Of a DNA stretch of 64,000 bases, positions 33,555 through 41,844 are shown in pieces. A program made the translations under genes and the position numbers. The stretch's first letter is position 1; the number at the start of each line of letters is the position of its first letter. Under the pieces are notes generated by a model that made no database searches, had not been told where the DNA came from, and was given only the letters and a program-made list of their open reading frames with translations. This DNA comes from Streptomyces sp. NBC_01716 (GTDB lineage: Bacteria > Actinomycetota > Actinomycetes > Streptomycetales > Streptomycetaceae). The stretch is taken from contig NZ_CP109181.1 in the NCBI RefSeq assembly GCF_036248275.1, positions 5,952,001 to 6,016,000 on the forward strand, read 5' to 3'.

Positions 33555-35152
33555 TGTCGGTCTCCTGCGGATGGGTACCAGGGCTCACCGGCACTCGGGG
33601 TTCCCCCGCCGTCGGCGGGAGGTTGCTGGAATGCTCCGTCCGACTGTCGGTAGAGGTCGGCCTGTTGGTAGAGGTCGGGTGCCGGGGCGGCGTCGGGCTG
33701 CGGATAGGGGGCCGACTGTAGGTACGTGTCGGAGGGCGGGTTTGTCTCAGCCGGCCGGTAGGTCTCCTGTTGCAGGTACGGAGACGGCTGCTGGTACGGG
33801 TCGGCCACCGGCGGCGGTGCGCCGGCGCCCGGCTCCTGGCCACGGGCCTGCGCGGGGGGCGGAGGCGACGGCGTCGGCCACATACCGGCCCCGGCCGCCG
33901 ACGGCTCGTCGATGACCGGTATCTCCTCGGTCATCGGGATGCGCTCGGCGTACGGGACCTCTTGCGACGTCAGCGGGTCGCCGGGGCCTGCCGGGGCAAA
34001 GGGGAACTGCGAGGGGGCGGGCGGGGGGTCGCCCAGGGAGACCGCGCGGTAGCCGGCCGACAGCCTCGTACCGGCCCCGGCTCCGGCGGCCCCCGGGGCG
34101 AGGAACGTGTCCGCGAGCGGGTCCGGATAGGCGGCCTGAGCGGGAGCCGCGGTCGGCGGTGGCGGCGGGGAGGCGGCGTACGGCGCGGCGGCCGGGGGTG
34201 CGAAGGAGTCGGCGACGAAGGTGTCCGCGAGCGGATCCGCGCTCCCCGGACGCCCCGCCTCGTAAAGAGGCGGCGACGGCGGGGCGATGCGCGGCGGGAC
34301 CCGTGTCGCGCCCAGCGGTGCCGCTCCAACGGAGCCGGACCGCTGGCGCGGGAACTGCCGCTCGAACTCGACCTGCGGCGCGTTCGCCGCGCCCGGCAGC
34401 GGATCGCGGGCCAGATCACGGCGCGCCGACTGCTCCGGCTCGGGAGTCTCGCGTACCCCGCCGGTCAGCTTGAGGATCTTGTCGGCGATACGGCGCTGGA
34501 CAGGCCGAGGCAGCAGCCGTACGGAGACGGCGCCGATGACGGCGACGAGCGCCAGGCAGTACATGGTCGTCACCCAGGTCGCGGCGGCACGGCCCGCGTA
34601 CAGTCCGTGCATCAGCGCGAAGCACCAGGCCGGATAGGCCAGCATGTGCAGCGCGCGCCAGCGGCCGGCGATCTTGCCGGGGAGGGCGAAGGCGCTGCGC
34701 AGCGCCCCGGTCGCGGCGGCGGTCACCATCAGGAAGCCGGCGAGTGAGCCGAGGCCGATCAGGCCGTTCGTACCGGTGATCCCGAGGCCGAAGGGGAGGA
34801 CGGCGCCGATCAGGGCGACATGGCCGAGGGAGACCTTGACCGTGGCGTGCAGCAGCAGGAAGCCGAGGGAGGCCATCGCGGTGAACCGGTGGATGCCCTG
34901 GGCGAGCAGCCGGTGGCGCGGGGAGAGCAGCAGCCGGTCGGTGGCGATCAGTCCCCAGGCGACGGCCGACGTGAGGGACACCAGCGACAGAACACCGGTG
35001 GTGAAGTCGAGCATCGCGCGGAACCCGTCACTCCCCGCGACGGCGAGGAGAGGCACGAGAACGATCGCGGCGACCGACAGTCCGCCTCGGACGGAACGGT
35101 TCATGCCCGGGTTCGGGGAAGGCGATGAACGGATCTTGCTTTGAAGTTTCAT
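33551..35152 (-). CDS. cytochrome b/ferric-reductase-like membrane protein with Pro-rich tail
   Basis: A 533-residue protein. Five or six helices in the first 235 residues carry His pairs suited to haem: LLAQGIHRFTAMASLGFLLL with LLHATVKVSLGH, and WRALHMLAYPAWCFALMHGL. This is a ferric-reductase/b561-like fold. From about 265 to the end it is a disordered Pro/Ala/Tyr/Gln tail (YQQPSPYLQQ, PPSDTYLQSA). ATG 35152 has GGAG eight bases away; a longer frame upstream (to 35260) lacks support. It overlaps the NuoF-like gene by 4 bases, so the two likely form one redox complex. Confidence 0.8.
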   Translation of the reverse strand: MKLQSKIRSSPSPNPGMNRSVRGGLSVAAIVLVPLLAVAGSDGFRAMLDFTTGVLSLVSLTSAVAWGLIATDRLLLSPRHRLLAQGIHRFTAMASLGFLLLHATVKVSLGHVALIGAVLPFGLGITGTNGLIGLGSLAGFLMVTAAATGALRSAFALPGKIAGRWRALHMLAYPAWCFALMHGLYAGRAAATWVTTMYCLALVAVIGAVSVRLLPRPVQRRIADKILKLTGGVRETPEPEQSARRDLARDPLPGAANAPQVEFERQFPRQRSGSVGAAPLGATRVPPRIAPPSPPLYEAGRPGSADPLADTFVADSFAPPAAAPYAASPPPPPTAAPAQAAYPDPLADTFLAPGAAGAGAGTRLSAGYRAVSLGDPPPAPSQFPFAPAGPGDPLTSQEVPYAERIPMTEEIPVIDEPSAAGAGMWPTPSPPPPAQARGQEPGAGAPPPVADPYQQPSPYLQQETYRPAETNPPSDTYLQSAPYPQPDAAPAPDLYQQADLYRQSDGAFQQPPADGGGTPSAGEPWYPSAGDRQ

Positions 35153-35527
35153 GGGGGCAACTCCGAATGTCTCGGCAAAGCGGTCCCGTTGCCGCATGCT
35201 AAGACGCTCCCTACTGGGGGGTTCGCCGTTTGCAGGTTTACCGGGGGGATTGAGCGTCAACTGACTCTGGGGTTGCCCCGGATAGGGTCGATACGCGGAG
35301 TAATTCGCGCGCCGAAGGTTCGATGAATCACATGTCGTCGATGGCCTGTTCCGGTCTCGAACGATCTTGTATGGGTTTCGAACGGCCCGCGCCGGTCCCG
35401 ACTGCGATCCCTACCTCGATCCCTACCTCGATCCGTCGGCGCCATCGCCCCGGCAGGCCCCCGCCCCGGCCGCCTCCGTACGGAATCCGCCGTGCGTGCC
35501 GTGTGCCCGCTGCGGTACCCTGCTCGC
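35153..35527. other. intergenic region upstream of the leuS leader
   Basis: A 375-base divergent region. It contains 2.5 tandem copies of the 12-bp unit CGATCCCTACCT (35405-35434). The open frames across it are Arg/Pro-rich and unconvincing as genes. TACCCT (35516-35521) could be a -10 placing the start of transcription at or near the leader ATG (35528), but the -35 is poor. Confidence 0.45.
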
Positions 35528-35566
35528 ATGCGTGCCGTACGCCTTCTGCTTAGCGAGCCGCGCTGA
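35528..35566 (+). CDS. leucine leader peptide of leuS
   Basis: A 12-codon frame reading MRAVRLLLSEPR with three consecutive leucine codons CTT CTG CTT (35543-35551). CTT is rare in this GC-rich genome. It ends at TGA 35564, followed by hairpins and an intrinsic terminator before leuS. No ribosome-binding site is visible, so translation may be leaderless. This is the layout of ribosome-mediated attenuation. Confidence 0.7.
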   Translation: MRAVRLLLSEPR

Positions 35567-35608
35567 TCAGACCGACGGATGACAGATCCGGTCGGAATCA
35601 GCGTGGCT
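35556..35608 (+). promoter_or_regulatory. leader hairpin of the leuS attenuator
   Basis: AGCCGCGCTGAT (35556-35567) pairs with ATCAGCGTGGCT (35597-35608), one G-U, enclosing smaller stems CCGAC/GTCGG (35572-35576 with 35591-35595) and GGAT/ATCC. The 5' arm overlaps the last codons of the leader peptide, so a ribosome stalled at the leucine codons would block it. Confidence 0.65.
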
Positions 35609-35610
35609 GC

Positions 35611-35634
35611 CCCCTCCTGTGCGAGGGGTTTTTT
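35611..35634 (+). terminator. intrinsic terminator of the leuS attenuator
   Basis: CCCCTC (35611-35616) pairs with GAGGGG (35623-35628), followed directly by six T residues (35629-35634). It lies 41 bases before the leuS start. This is the only classical T-run terminator I see in the window. Confidence 0.8.
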
Positions 35635-35674
35635 CATTCCCGCGGCAGAGACGATCGATGGAGCTTCAGAGGAC

Positions 35675-38575
35675 ATGAGCGAGACGAATCCGGCCGCCGC
35701 CGGCGCGGAGACGACCGCGACGACCGCGCCGCACCGCTACACGGCTGCCATGGCCGCCGACATCGAGGCACGCTGGCAGGACTTCTGGGACACCGAAGGC
35801 ACCTACGAGGCGCCGAACCCGGTCGGCGACCTGGCCGGGGACCCGGCCGTCGTCGCGCGCCCCAAGAAGTACGTCATGGACATGTTCCCGTACCCCTCCG
35901 GGACCGGCCTGCACGTGGGCCACCCGCTCGGCTACATCGCCACCGACGTCTATGCCCGCCATCAGCGCATGAGCGGCTACAACGTGCTGCACACGCTGGG
36001 CTTCGACGCCTTCGGCCTGCCCGCCGAGCAGTACGCGATCAGCAGCGGCACCCACCCCAGGGAGTCGACCGAGGCCGCCATGGAGAACATGACGCGGCAG
36101 CTGCGCCGGCTGGGCCTGGGGCACGACAAGCGGCGCTCGATCGCCACGATCGACCCCGAGTTCTACCGCTGGACCCAGTGGATCTTCGTACAGATCTTCA
36201 ACTCCTGGTACGACCCGGACGCCGACCGGGCCCGCCCCATCAGCGAGCTGGTCGCGCGGTTCGAGAGCGGCGAGCGCCCGACGCCGGACGGCCGGAGCTG
36301 GAGCGGGCTGACCGAGAAGGAGCGCGCCGACATCCTGGGCGAGTACCGGCTGGCGTACGCCTCCGAGGCCCCCGTCAACTGGTCTCCCGGTCTGGGCACC
36401 GTCCTGGCGAACGAGGAAGTCACCGCCGACGGACGCTCCGAGCGCGGCAACTTCCCGGTGTTCAAGTCCAAGCTGCGCCAGTGGAACATGCGCATCACCG
36501 CCTACGCCGACCGGCTGCTGGACGACCTGGACGCGCTGGACTGGCCCGACGCGATCAAGCAGCAGCAGCGCAACTGGATCGGGCGCAGCGAGGGCGCGCG
36601 CGTCGACTTCCCGGTCGGCGACGCCGGCGCCATCACCGTCTTCACGACCCGTCAGGACACGCTGTTCGGCGCCACGTACATGGTCCTGGCGCCCGAGCAC
36701 GAACTGGTCGAGAAGATCGTCCCGGCCGCGTGGCCCGAGGGCACGCACGACGTGTGGACGGGCGGCCACGCGACGCCCGCCGATGCCGTCGGCGCGTACC
36801 GCAAGCAGGCCGCCTCGAAGTCCGACGTCGAGAGGCAGGCCGAGGCGAAGGACAAGACAGGCGTCTTCACCGGCGCCTACGCGACCAATCCGGTCAACGG
36901 CGAACGGATTCCGGTCTTCATCGCGGACTACGTGCTGATGGGATACGGCACAGGCGCGATCATGGCCGTCCCGGCGCATGACAGCCGTGACTTTGCGTTT
37001 GCACGCGCATTCGAACTGTCGATGCGCTGTGTCGTGGAGCCGGGCGACGGCCGGGGCACCGACCCCGCCGAGTGGGACGACGCGTTCGCCTCCTACGAAG
37101 CGAAGATCGTCAACTCGTCTTCCCCCGCCCTGTCCCTGGACGGACTGGGCGTGGTCGATGCCAAGGCGAAGATCACCGAATGGCTGGCCGCCGAGGGCAT
37201 CGGCGAGGGAACCGTCAACTTCCGGCTGCGTGACTGGCTGTTCAGCCGGCAGCGCTACTGGGGCGAGCCCTTCCCCGTCGTCTACGACGAGGACGGCGTC
37301 GCGCACTCGCTGCCCGAGTCGATGCTGCCGCTGGAGCTGCCCGAGGTCGACGACTACTCACCGCGTACGTTCGACCCGGACGACGCGGACACCCGGCCCG
37401 AGACACCGCTGTCGCGGAACGAGGACTGGGTCGCCGTCGAGCTGGACCTGGGCGACGGCAGGGGCGTACGGCGCTACCGCCGCGAGACCAACACCATGCC
37501 GAACTGGGCCGGTTCGTGCTGGTACGAGATGCGCTACCTGGACCCGCGCAACACGGACAACCTGGTCGATCCGGCCGTGGAGCAGTACTGGATGGGTCCG
37601 CGCGAGGGCATGCCGCACGGCGGCGTCGACCTGTACGTGGGCGGCGCCGAGCACGCCGTGCTGCACCTGCTGTACGCGCGTTTCTGGTCCAAGGTGCTGT
37701 TCGACCTGGGCCACGTCTCGTCGGTCGAGCCGTTCCACAAGCTCTACAACCAGGGCATGATCCAGGCCTTCGTCTACCGCGACAGCCGCGGTATCGCGGT
37801 CGAGGCCAACGAGGTCGAGGAGCGGGAGGACGGCTACTGGTTCCGGGGCGAGAAGGTCAGCCGGCTGCTGGGCAAGATGGGCAAGTCCCTGAAGAACGCG
37901 GTCACTCCGGACGAGATCTTCGCCGAGTACGGCGCCGACACGCTGCGGCTGTACGAGATGGCGATGGGGCCGCTGGATGTGTCGCGGCCGTGGGACACCC
38001 GTGCGGTGGTGGGCCAGTACCGGCTGCTGCAGAGGCTGTGGCGCAACGTCGTGGACGAGGCGACCGGTGAGGTCACGGTCGTCGACATCCCGGAGGCCGA
38101 CATCGAGGTGGCGACGCTGCGTGCCCTGCACAAGGCGATCGACGGGGTCGGCCAGGACATGGCGACGCTGCGCTTCAACACCGCCATCGCGAAGATCACC
38201 GAGCTGAACAACCATCTGACCAAGGTGGGCGGGCCGGTGGCCCGCTCGGTCGCCGACCGGCTGGTGCTGCTGGTGGCGCCGCTGGCGCCGCACGTCGCCG
38301 AGGAGCTGTGGCGCAGGCTGGGGCACACCGGCTCGGTCGCGCACGAGGCGTTCCCGGCCGCCGATCCCGCGTACGTGGTGGACGAGACCGTCACCTGCGT
38401 CGTACAGATCAAGGGCAAGGTCAAGGCGCGGCTGGAGGTCTCCCCGTCGATCTCGGACGAGGAGCTGGAAGCGCTGGCGCTGGGTGATGCCGCGGTGGTC
38501 GGGGCGCTGGGCGGCGCGGGGATCCGCAAGGTGATCGTGCGGGCGCCGAAGCTGGTCAACATCGTGACCGCGTAG
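35675..38575 (+). CDS. leuS: leucyl-tRNA synthetase
   Basis: A 966-residue class I synthetase. PYPSGTGLHVGHPLGY holds the HIGH-type motif, LGFDAFGLPAEQYAI follows, and the CP1 editing domain (about 240-430) has FTTRQDTLFGATYMVLAPEH. KMGKSLKNAV near residue 730 is KMSKS-like (KMGKS). The anticodon-binding domain and a short C-terminal LeuRS domain (QIKGKVKARLEV) end the protein. ATG 35675 gives a typical Streptomyces N terminus with about 30 poorly ordered residues. Expression is probably controlled by the leader at 35528-35634. Confidence 0.96.
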   Translation: MSETNPAAAGAETTATTAPHRYTAAMAADIEARWQDFWDTEGTYEAPNPVGDLAGDPAVVARPKKYVMDMFPYPSGTGLHVGHPLGYIATDVYARHQRMSGYNVLHTLGFDAFGLPAEQYAISSGTHPRESTEAAMENMTRQLRRLGLGHDKRRSIATIDPEFYRWTQWIFVQIFNSWYDPDADRARPISELVARFESGERPTPDGRSWSGLTEKERADILGEYRLAYASEAPVNWSPGLGTVLANEEVTADGRSERGNFPVFKSKLRQWNMRITAYADRLLDDLDALDWPDAIKQQQRNWIGRSEGARVDFPVGDAGAITVFTTRQDTLFGATYMVLAPEHELVEKIVPAAWPEGTHDVWTGGHATPADAVGAYRKQAASKSDVERQAEAKDKTGVFTGAYATNPVNGERIPVFIADYVLMGYGTGAIMAVPAHDSRDFAFARAFELSMRCVVEPGDGRGTDPAEWDDAFASYEAKIVNSSSPALSLDGLGVVDAKAKITEWLAAEGIGEGTVNFRLRDWLFSRQRYWGEPFPVVYDEDGVAHSLPESMLPLELPEVDDYSPRTFDPDDADTRPETPLSRNEDWVAVELDLGDGRGVRRYRRETNTMPNWAGSCWYEMRYLDPRNTDNLVDPAVEQYWMGPREGMPHGGVDLYVGGAEHAVLHLLYARFWSKVLFDLGHVSSVEPFHKLYNQGMIQAFVYRDSRGIAVEANEVEEREDGYWFRGEKVSRLLGKMGKSLKNAVTPDEIFAEYGADTLRLYEMAMGPLDVSRPWDTRAVVGQYRLLQRLWRNVVDEATGEVTVVDIPEADIEVATLRALHKAIDGVGQDMATLRFNTAIAKITELNNHLTKVGGPVARSVADRLVLLVAPLAPHVAEELWRRLGHTGSVAHEAFPAADPAYVVDETVTCVVQIKGKVKARLEVSPSISDEELEALALGDAAVVGALGGAGIRKVIVRAPKLVNIVTA

Positions 38576-38637
38576 GCACCGGCGTGGGTACACCGCGTAG
38601 ATCGGCGGGGTAAGGGGGGCGCAGGGCTTTCCCTTAC

Positions 38638-38676
38638 GGGCAGTTTGGGGGTTCCGACGGAACCCTCAGGCTGCCC
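38638..38676 (+). terminator. terminator after leuS
   Basis: Outer GGGCAG/CTGCCC and inner GGGTTCC/GGAACCC arms form a long broken stem, followed by TTTCC, 60 bases past the leuS stop. Confidence 0.8.
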
Positions 38677-38725
38677 TTTCCGTTTACGGTGGAGGGACCT
38701 ACGTCGACACCGGAGAGGCATCCTC

Positions 38726-39568
38726 ATGGAGGCCGTGCTTTTGATCGTGGCGCTGCTCTTCGTCGCATTCGTGGCGCTGGGCGTGTTCGTGAGTGTCAAG
38801 GCGGTCCGAGCGGCCAAGCGAGGCGTGGACCGTACGATCACGCAGGCCCGCCGGACGGTCGAGGACACCGCCCTGAGAGCGAAGAGCCTCGGGCAGACCG
38901 GCGTGACCGCCGAGCTGGCGCAGCTGCGGCTCTCGCTGCGCACGTCGATGCGGGCCACCCAGGAGGCGCTCCGGGCGAACGAGGCGGAGGACGCCTCGCT
39001 GGCGGAGTCGCTGAGCCTCTTCCAGCGGCTGAGTGTGTACGGGCACGAGCTGGACGACGAGCTCAGGCGGCTGGAGCGGGACCCGGACCGGGCGACGATC
39101 TCCCGGCGGCTCCCGGAGCTGCGGGAGCGTACGGAACGGATCACGAAGTCGGCGGATTCGCTGCGGTGGGCGGCGAGGGACCGGGCGCGGAAGTTCTCCG
39201 AGGACGAGCTGACGCTGCTGAGCGAGCAGATCGACATCGAGTCGGGGGCGCTGCGGCACTGGTCGTCGGCGGAGCCGAACGCGGAGCCGGGCGCGGATTC
39301 GAATCTTCACTCGGGGCAGAACCGGCAGGCGGCGTCCGCCCCGCAGCCCCAGCCGATGGAGTGGCCGGAGCCCGAGCCTCCGACCGGGCCGGAGGGCGCG
39401 GGAGCACGTGGCGGGCGCGCGGCGCGCCCGGAGCCCACACTCGCCGACCAGACATGGCCCGATCCGCCGCCGGCGGGCGAAGGACCACAGGCGATCGAGC
39501 CGTCCGACCCCCGGAAGACCACGTATCCGTGGCAGGAGAAGTCGAGGCGGCCCGAGGCGACGAACTGA
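38726..39568 (+). CDS. membrane-anchored coiled-coil protein of unknown function
   Basis: A 280-residue protein. One N-terminal helix (EAVLLIVALLFVAFVALGVF) is followed by a basic helix rich in Ala/Arg and then about 150 residues of heptad-like coiled coil (LAQLRLSLRTSMRATQEALR, then ELDDELRRLERDP and LSEQIDIESGAL). The last 100 residues are a Pro/Glu/Ala tail. The order resembles the DUF948/PspA-like actinobacterial anchored coiled coils but no specific motif is diagnostic. ATG 38726 has GGAGAGG nearby. Confidence 0.8.
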   Translation: MEAVLLIVALLFVAFVALGVFVSVKAVRAAKRGVDRTITQARRTVEDTALRAKSLGQTGVTAELAQLRLSLRTSMRATQEALRANEAEDASLAESLSLFQRLSVYGHELDDELRRLERDPDRATISRRLPELRERTERITKSADSLRWAARDRARKFSEDELTLLSEQIDIESGALRHWSSAEPNAEPGADSNLHSGQNRQAASAPQPQPMEWPEPEPPTGPEGAGARGGRAARPEPTLADQTWPDPPPAGEGPQAIEPSDPRKTTYPWQEKSRRPEATN

Positions 39569-39807
39569 CGCCTCACGCCCCGTAGTTGACTGGCGCTCGT
39601 GGATGATCGGATGGCCGGTGACCGGGTTGCGCGTGGCCGGACGGGGCACACGCATGTCGGTGGCGGGCCGTCAGAGTTGCGGCCCCGTCGAGACCGGGCA
39701 CGTCGGAGCGGGGAAGAGGGCGGAAGCCGATGGGGACCTCTTCGAATTCGGCGGGCGTGGCGGGGCCGGGCTGCCGACCGGTGGTCGCGGCGGGTAACCT
39801 CCCGCTC

Positions 39808-40653
39808 ATGTCCCGCCATGTCGCGATCGTCACCGATTCAACGGCCTACCTGCCGCCCCAGGCGATGGAACGCCATGGCATCACCGCGGTGCCGCTGACC
39901 GTCGTACTCGGCGACCGGGCGCTCGAAGAGGGCACCGAGATCTCGGCGAGATCGCTCGCTCTCGCGCTGCAGAAACGGCGCTCCGTGACGACGTCGCGGC
40001 CGAGCCCCGAAGTCTTCGCCGCCGCGTACCGGGCAGCCGCCGATGCCGGGGCGACGGGCATCGTCTCCCTGCATCTGTCGGCGGAGTTCTCCGGGACGTA
40101 CGACGCCGCGGTTCTCGCATCGAGGGACGCGCCCGTGCCGGTACGGGTGGTGGACACCGGGATGGTCGCGATGGCGCTCGGTTTCTGTGCCCTGGCGGCG
40201 GCGGAGACGGCGGAGGCGGACGGCACGCTGGACGAGGCGGTGGCAGCCGCCGAGAAGCGGGCGGCCGGGACGTACGCGTACTTCTACGTCGACACCCTGG
40301 ACTATCTGCGGCGCGGGGGCCGGATCGGCACCGCGCAGGCGCTGCTCGGCTCGGCGCTCGCCGTGAAGCCGCTGCTCCAACTGGACGGCGGGCGGATCGA
40401 GTTGCTGGAGAAGGTGCGGACGGCGTCGAAGGCGATCGCGCGCCTGGAGGAGATCGTCGCCGAGCGGGCGGGAGCCGGGCAGGTCGACATCGCGGTGCAT
40501 CATCTCGCCGCGCACGAACGGGCCGCCGCGCTCGCCGAACGGCTGCGGGAGCGGGTGCCGGGTCTCGCGGAGATGCATGTGAGCGAGGTGGGCGCGGTGA
40601 TCGGGGCGCACACCGGGCCGGGGCTGTTGGGGGCCGTGGTCTCGCCGCGCTGA
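39808..40653 (+). CDS. DegV family fatty-acid-binding protein
   Basis: A 281-residue DegV (FakB-type) protein, which binds a single fatty acid. It begins HVAIVTDSTAYLPPQAMERH, then VTTSRPSPEVF, IVSLHLSAEFSGTYDAA (with the SxxxSGTY ligand loop), VVDTGMVAMALGF, and YFYVDTLDYLRRGGRIG. In firmicutes FakB presents acyl chains to a kinase (FakA); no FakA is in the window. ATG 39808. Confidence 0.92.
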   Translation: MSRHVAIVTDSTAYLPPQAMERHGITAVPLTVVLGDRALEEGTEISARSLALALQKRRSVTTSRPSPEVFAAAYRAAADAGATGIVSLHLSAEFSGTYDAAVLASRDAPVPVRVVDTGMVAMALGFCALAAAETAEADGTLDEAVAAAEKRAAGTYAYFYVDTLDYLRRGGRIGTAQALLGSALAVKPLLQLDGGRIELLEKVRTASKAIARLEEIVAERAGAGQVDIAVHHLAAHERAAALAERLRERVPGLAEMHVSEVGAVIGAHTGPGLLGAVVSPR

Positions 40654-40694
40654 GCTGCCGCACGAGGGCGGAATCGCTCGTTCGGGTGGCCGAG

Positions 40695-40721
40695 TTATCC
40701 ACAACTGGTGAGTTATCCACG
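40695..40721. promoter_or_regulatory. two DnaA-box-like sites before comEA
   Basis: TTATCCACA (40695-40703) and TTATCCACG (40713-40721) lie 18 bases apart in the same orientation within a direct repeat of GAGTTATCCAC. The first matches the DnaA box consensus exactly. Confidence 0.6.
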
Positions 40722-40773
40722 GTAATTCGACGTCTTCGGCGGGATCGGGCGGGAGTGCCTACCGTCTGGAGGC

Positions 40774-41844
40774 ATGACTCTCCGATCACACTCCGTGACC
40801 AGCGGCCCCGGCCGTGCTCCGACGTCCGACGGCCGTGTCCGCGCTGCGCGAGGGGCGCGGCACGGTCGGGGCAGGCCGATCGTCTCCACCGCGCCGCGCT
40901 CGCGTCGCAGGCGCGCGGGGACGACACCTGCGACGACGGCCTTACGCCGCCGGGCCGACGCTCTCTTCGCCGTGGGGCCGGGCGCTGTGGCGGGCGGCGG
41001 GCTCGCCGACGCCGGGGCGGCTCGGGTGGCCGCCGCGGTGGGCGGGCCGGCCCCGGCTCCGGTGGCGGTTCCGGCGCCCGCGCCGACTCCGGCACCACCT
41101 CTTTCGCCGACTCCGGTCGTTCCGGAGGCCGGGCGGCGCGAGCGGGCGTGGTCGGCCGTACGGGACCGGTTGCCGTTATGGGTGCAGCTCAGATGTGGGC
41201 TGGAGCCGAAGACACTCGCGGCGCTGGTGGTGGTGCTGGTCGTCGCGGCTGTGCTGGCGGCCCAGCATTTCTGGTCCGGCCGGCCGCAGTCGGTCAGCGC
41301 GCCGGAGACGGTCCGTGAAGAGGTGGCCGCGACCGGGCCGGTGCGGGAACCCGCACCGTCGCCGGGGCCACCTCCAACCGCCGCCGCGTCGTCGGGCAAA
41401 CGCGTGGTGGTCGATGTCAGCGGCAAGGTGCGCAGCCCCGGTGTCCACCGGCTGCCCGCCGGGTCGAGGGTCACCGACGCGCTGCGGGCCGCCGGGGGAG
41501 TCAGGCCCGGCGCCGATCTGACCGGGCTCAACCGGGCACGCGTGCTGATGGACGGTGAGCAGGTGGTCGTCGGCGGCCCCGCGCCACCGGGTCAGCCCGC
41601 GCCCGGCGCGGGCGCGGCGGGGCCCGGCCCAAGCGGCCCGGGTCCCGGCGGGTCGCCCGTGAGTCTCAGCACCGCCACTGTGGAACAGCTCGACACGCTG
41701 CCAGGCGTCGGCCCCGTGCTCGCGCAGCACATCGTCGACTACCGCACCCAGCACGGCGGATTCAGGTCCGTCGACGAGCTGCGCGAGGTGAACGGGATCG
41801 GCGAACGCCGGTTCGCCGACATCGAGCCCCGCGTGCAGCCGTGA
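40774..41844 (+). CDS. comEA: ComEA-like DNA-binding membrane protein
   Basis: A 356-residue protein. The cytoplasmic N-terminal 145 residues are basic and Pro/Ala-rich. A transmembrane helix (LAALVVVLVVAAVLAAQHFW) precedes a disordered linker and an SLBB domain (VVVDVSGKVRSPGVHRLPAG). Helix-hairpin-helix repeats close it: LSTATVEQLDTLPGVGPVLA and FRSVDELREVNGIGERRFAD. ComEA binds DNA on the outside during uptake. The stop overlaps comEC by GTGA, so the two are an operon. Confidence 0.92.
   Translation: MTLRSHSVTSGPGRAPTSDGRVRAARGARHGRGRPIVSTAPRSRRRRAGTTPATTALRRRADALFAVGPGAVAGGGLADAGAARVAAAVGGPAPAPVAVPAPAPTPAPPLSPTPVVPEAGRRERAWSAVRDRLPLWVQLRCGLEPKTLAALVVVLVVAAVLAAQHFWSGRPQSVSAPETVREEVAATGPVREPAPSPGPPPTAAASSGKRVVVDVSGKVRSPGVHRLPAGSRVTDALRAAGGVRPGADLTGLNRARVLMDGEQVVVGGPAPPGQPAPGAGAAGPGPSGPGPGGSPVSLSTATVEQLDTLPGVGPVLAQHIVDYRTQHGGFRSVDELREVNGIGERRFADIEPRVQP

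Noticed and set aside
35367..35582. A short plus-strand frame with CDPYLDPYLDP repeats before leuS
   Set aside because: The repeats come from a 12-bp tandem repeat, there is no ribosome-binding site, and the frame runs through the leuS attenuator, so it is unlikely to be a gene.
35528..35634. T-box riboswitch for leuS
   Set aside because: No T-box core sequence or specifier loop is visible; the leucine codons in a short leader peptide with a terminator explain the region better.
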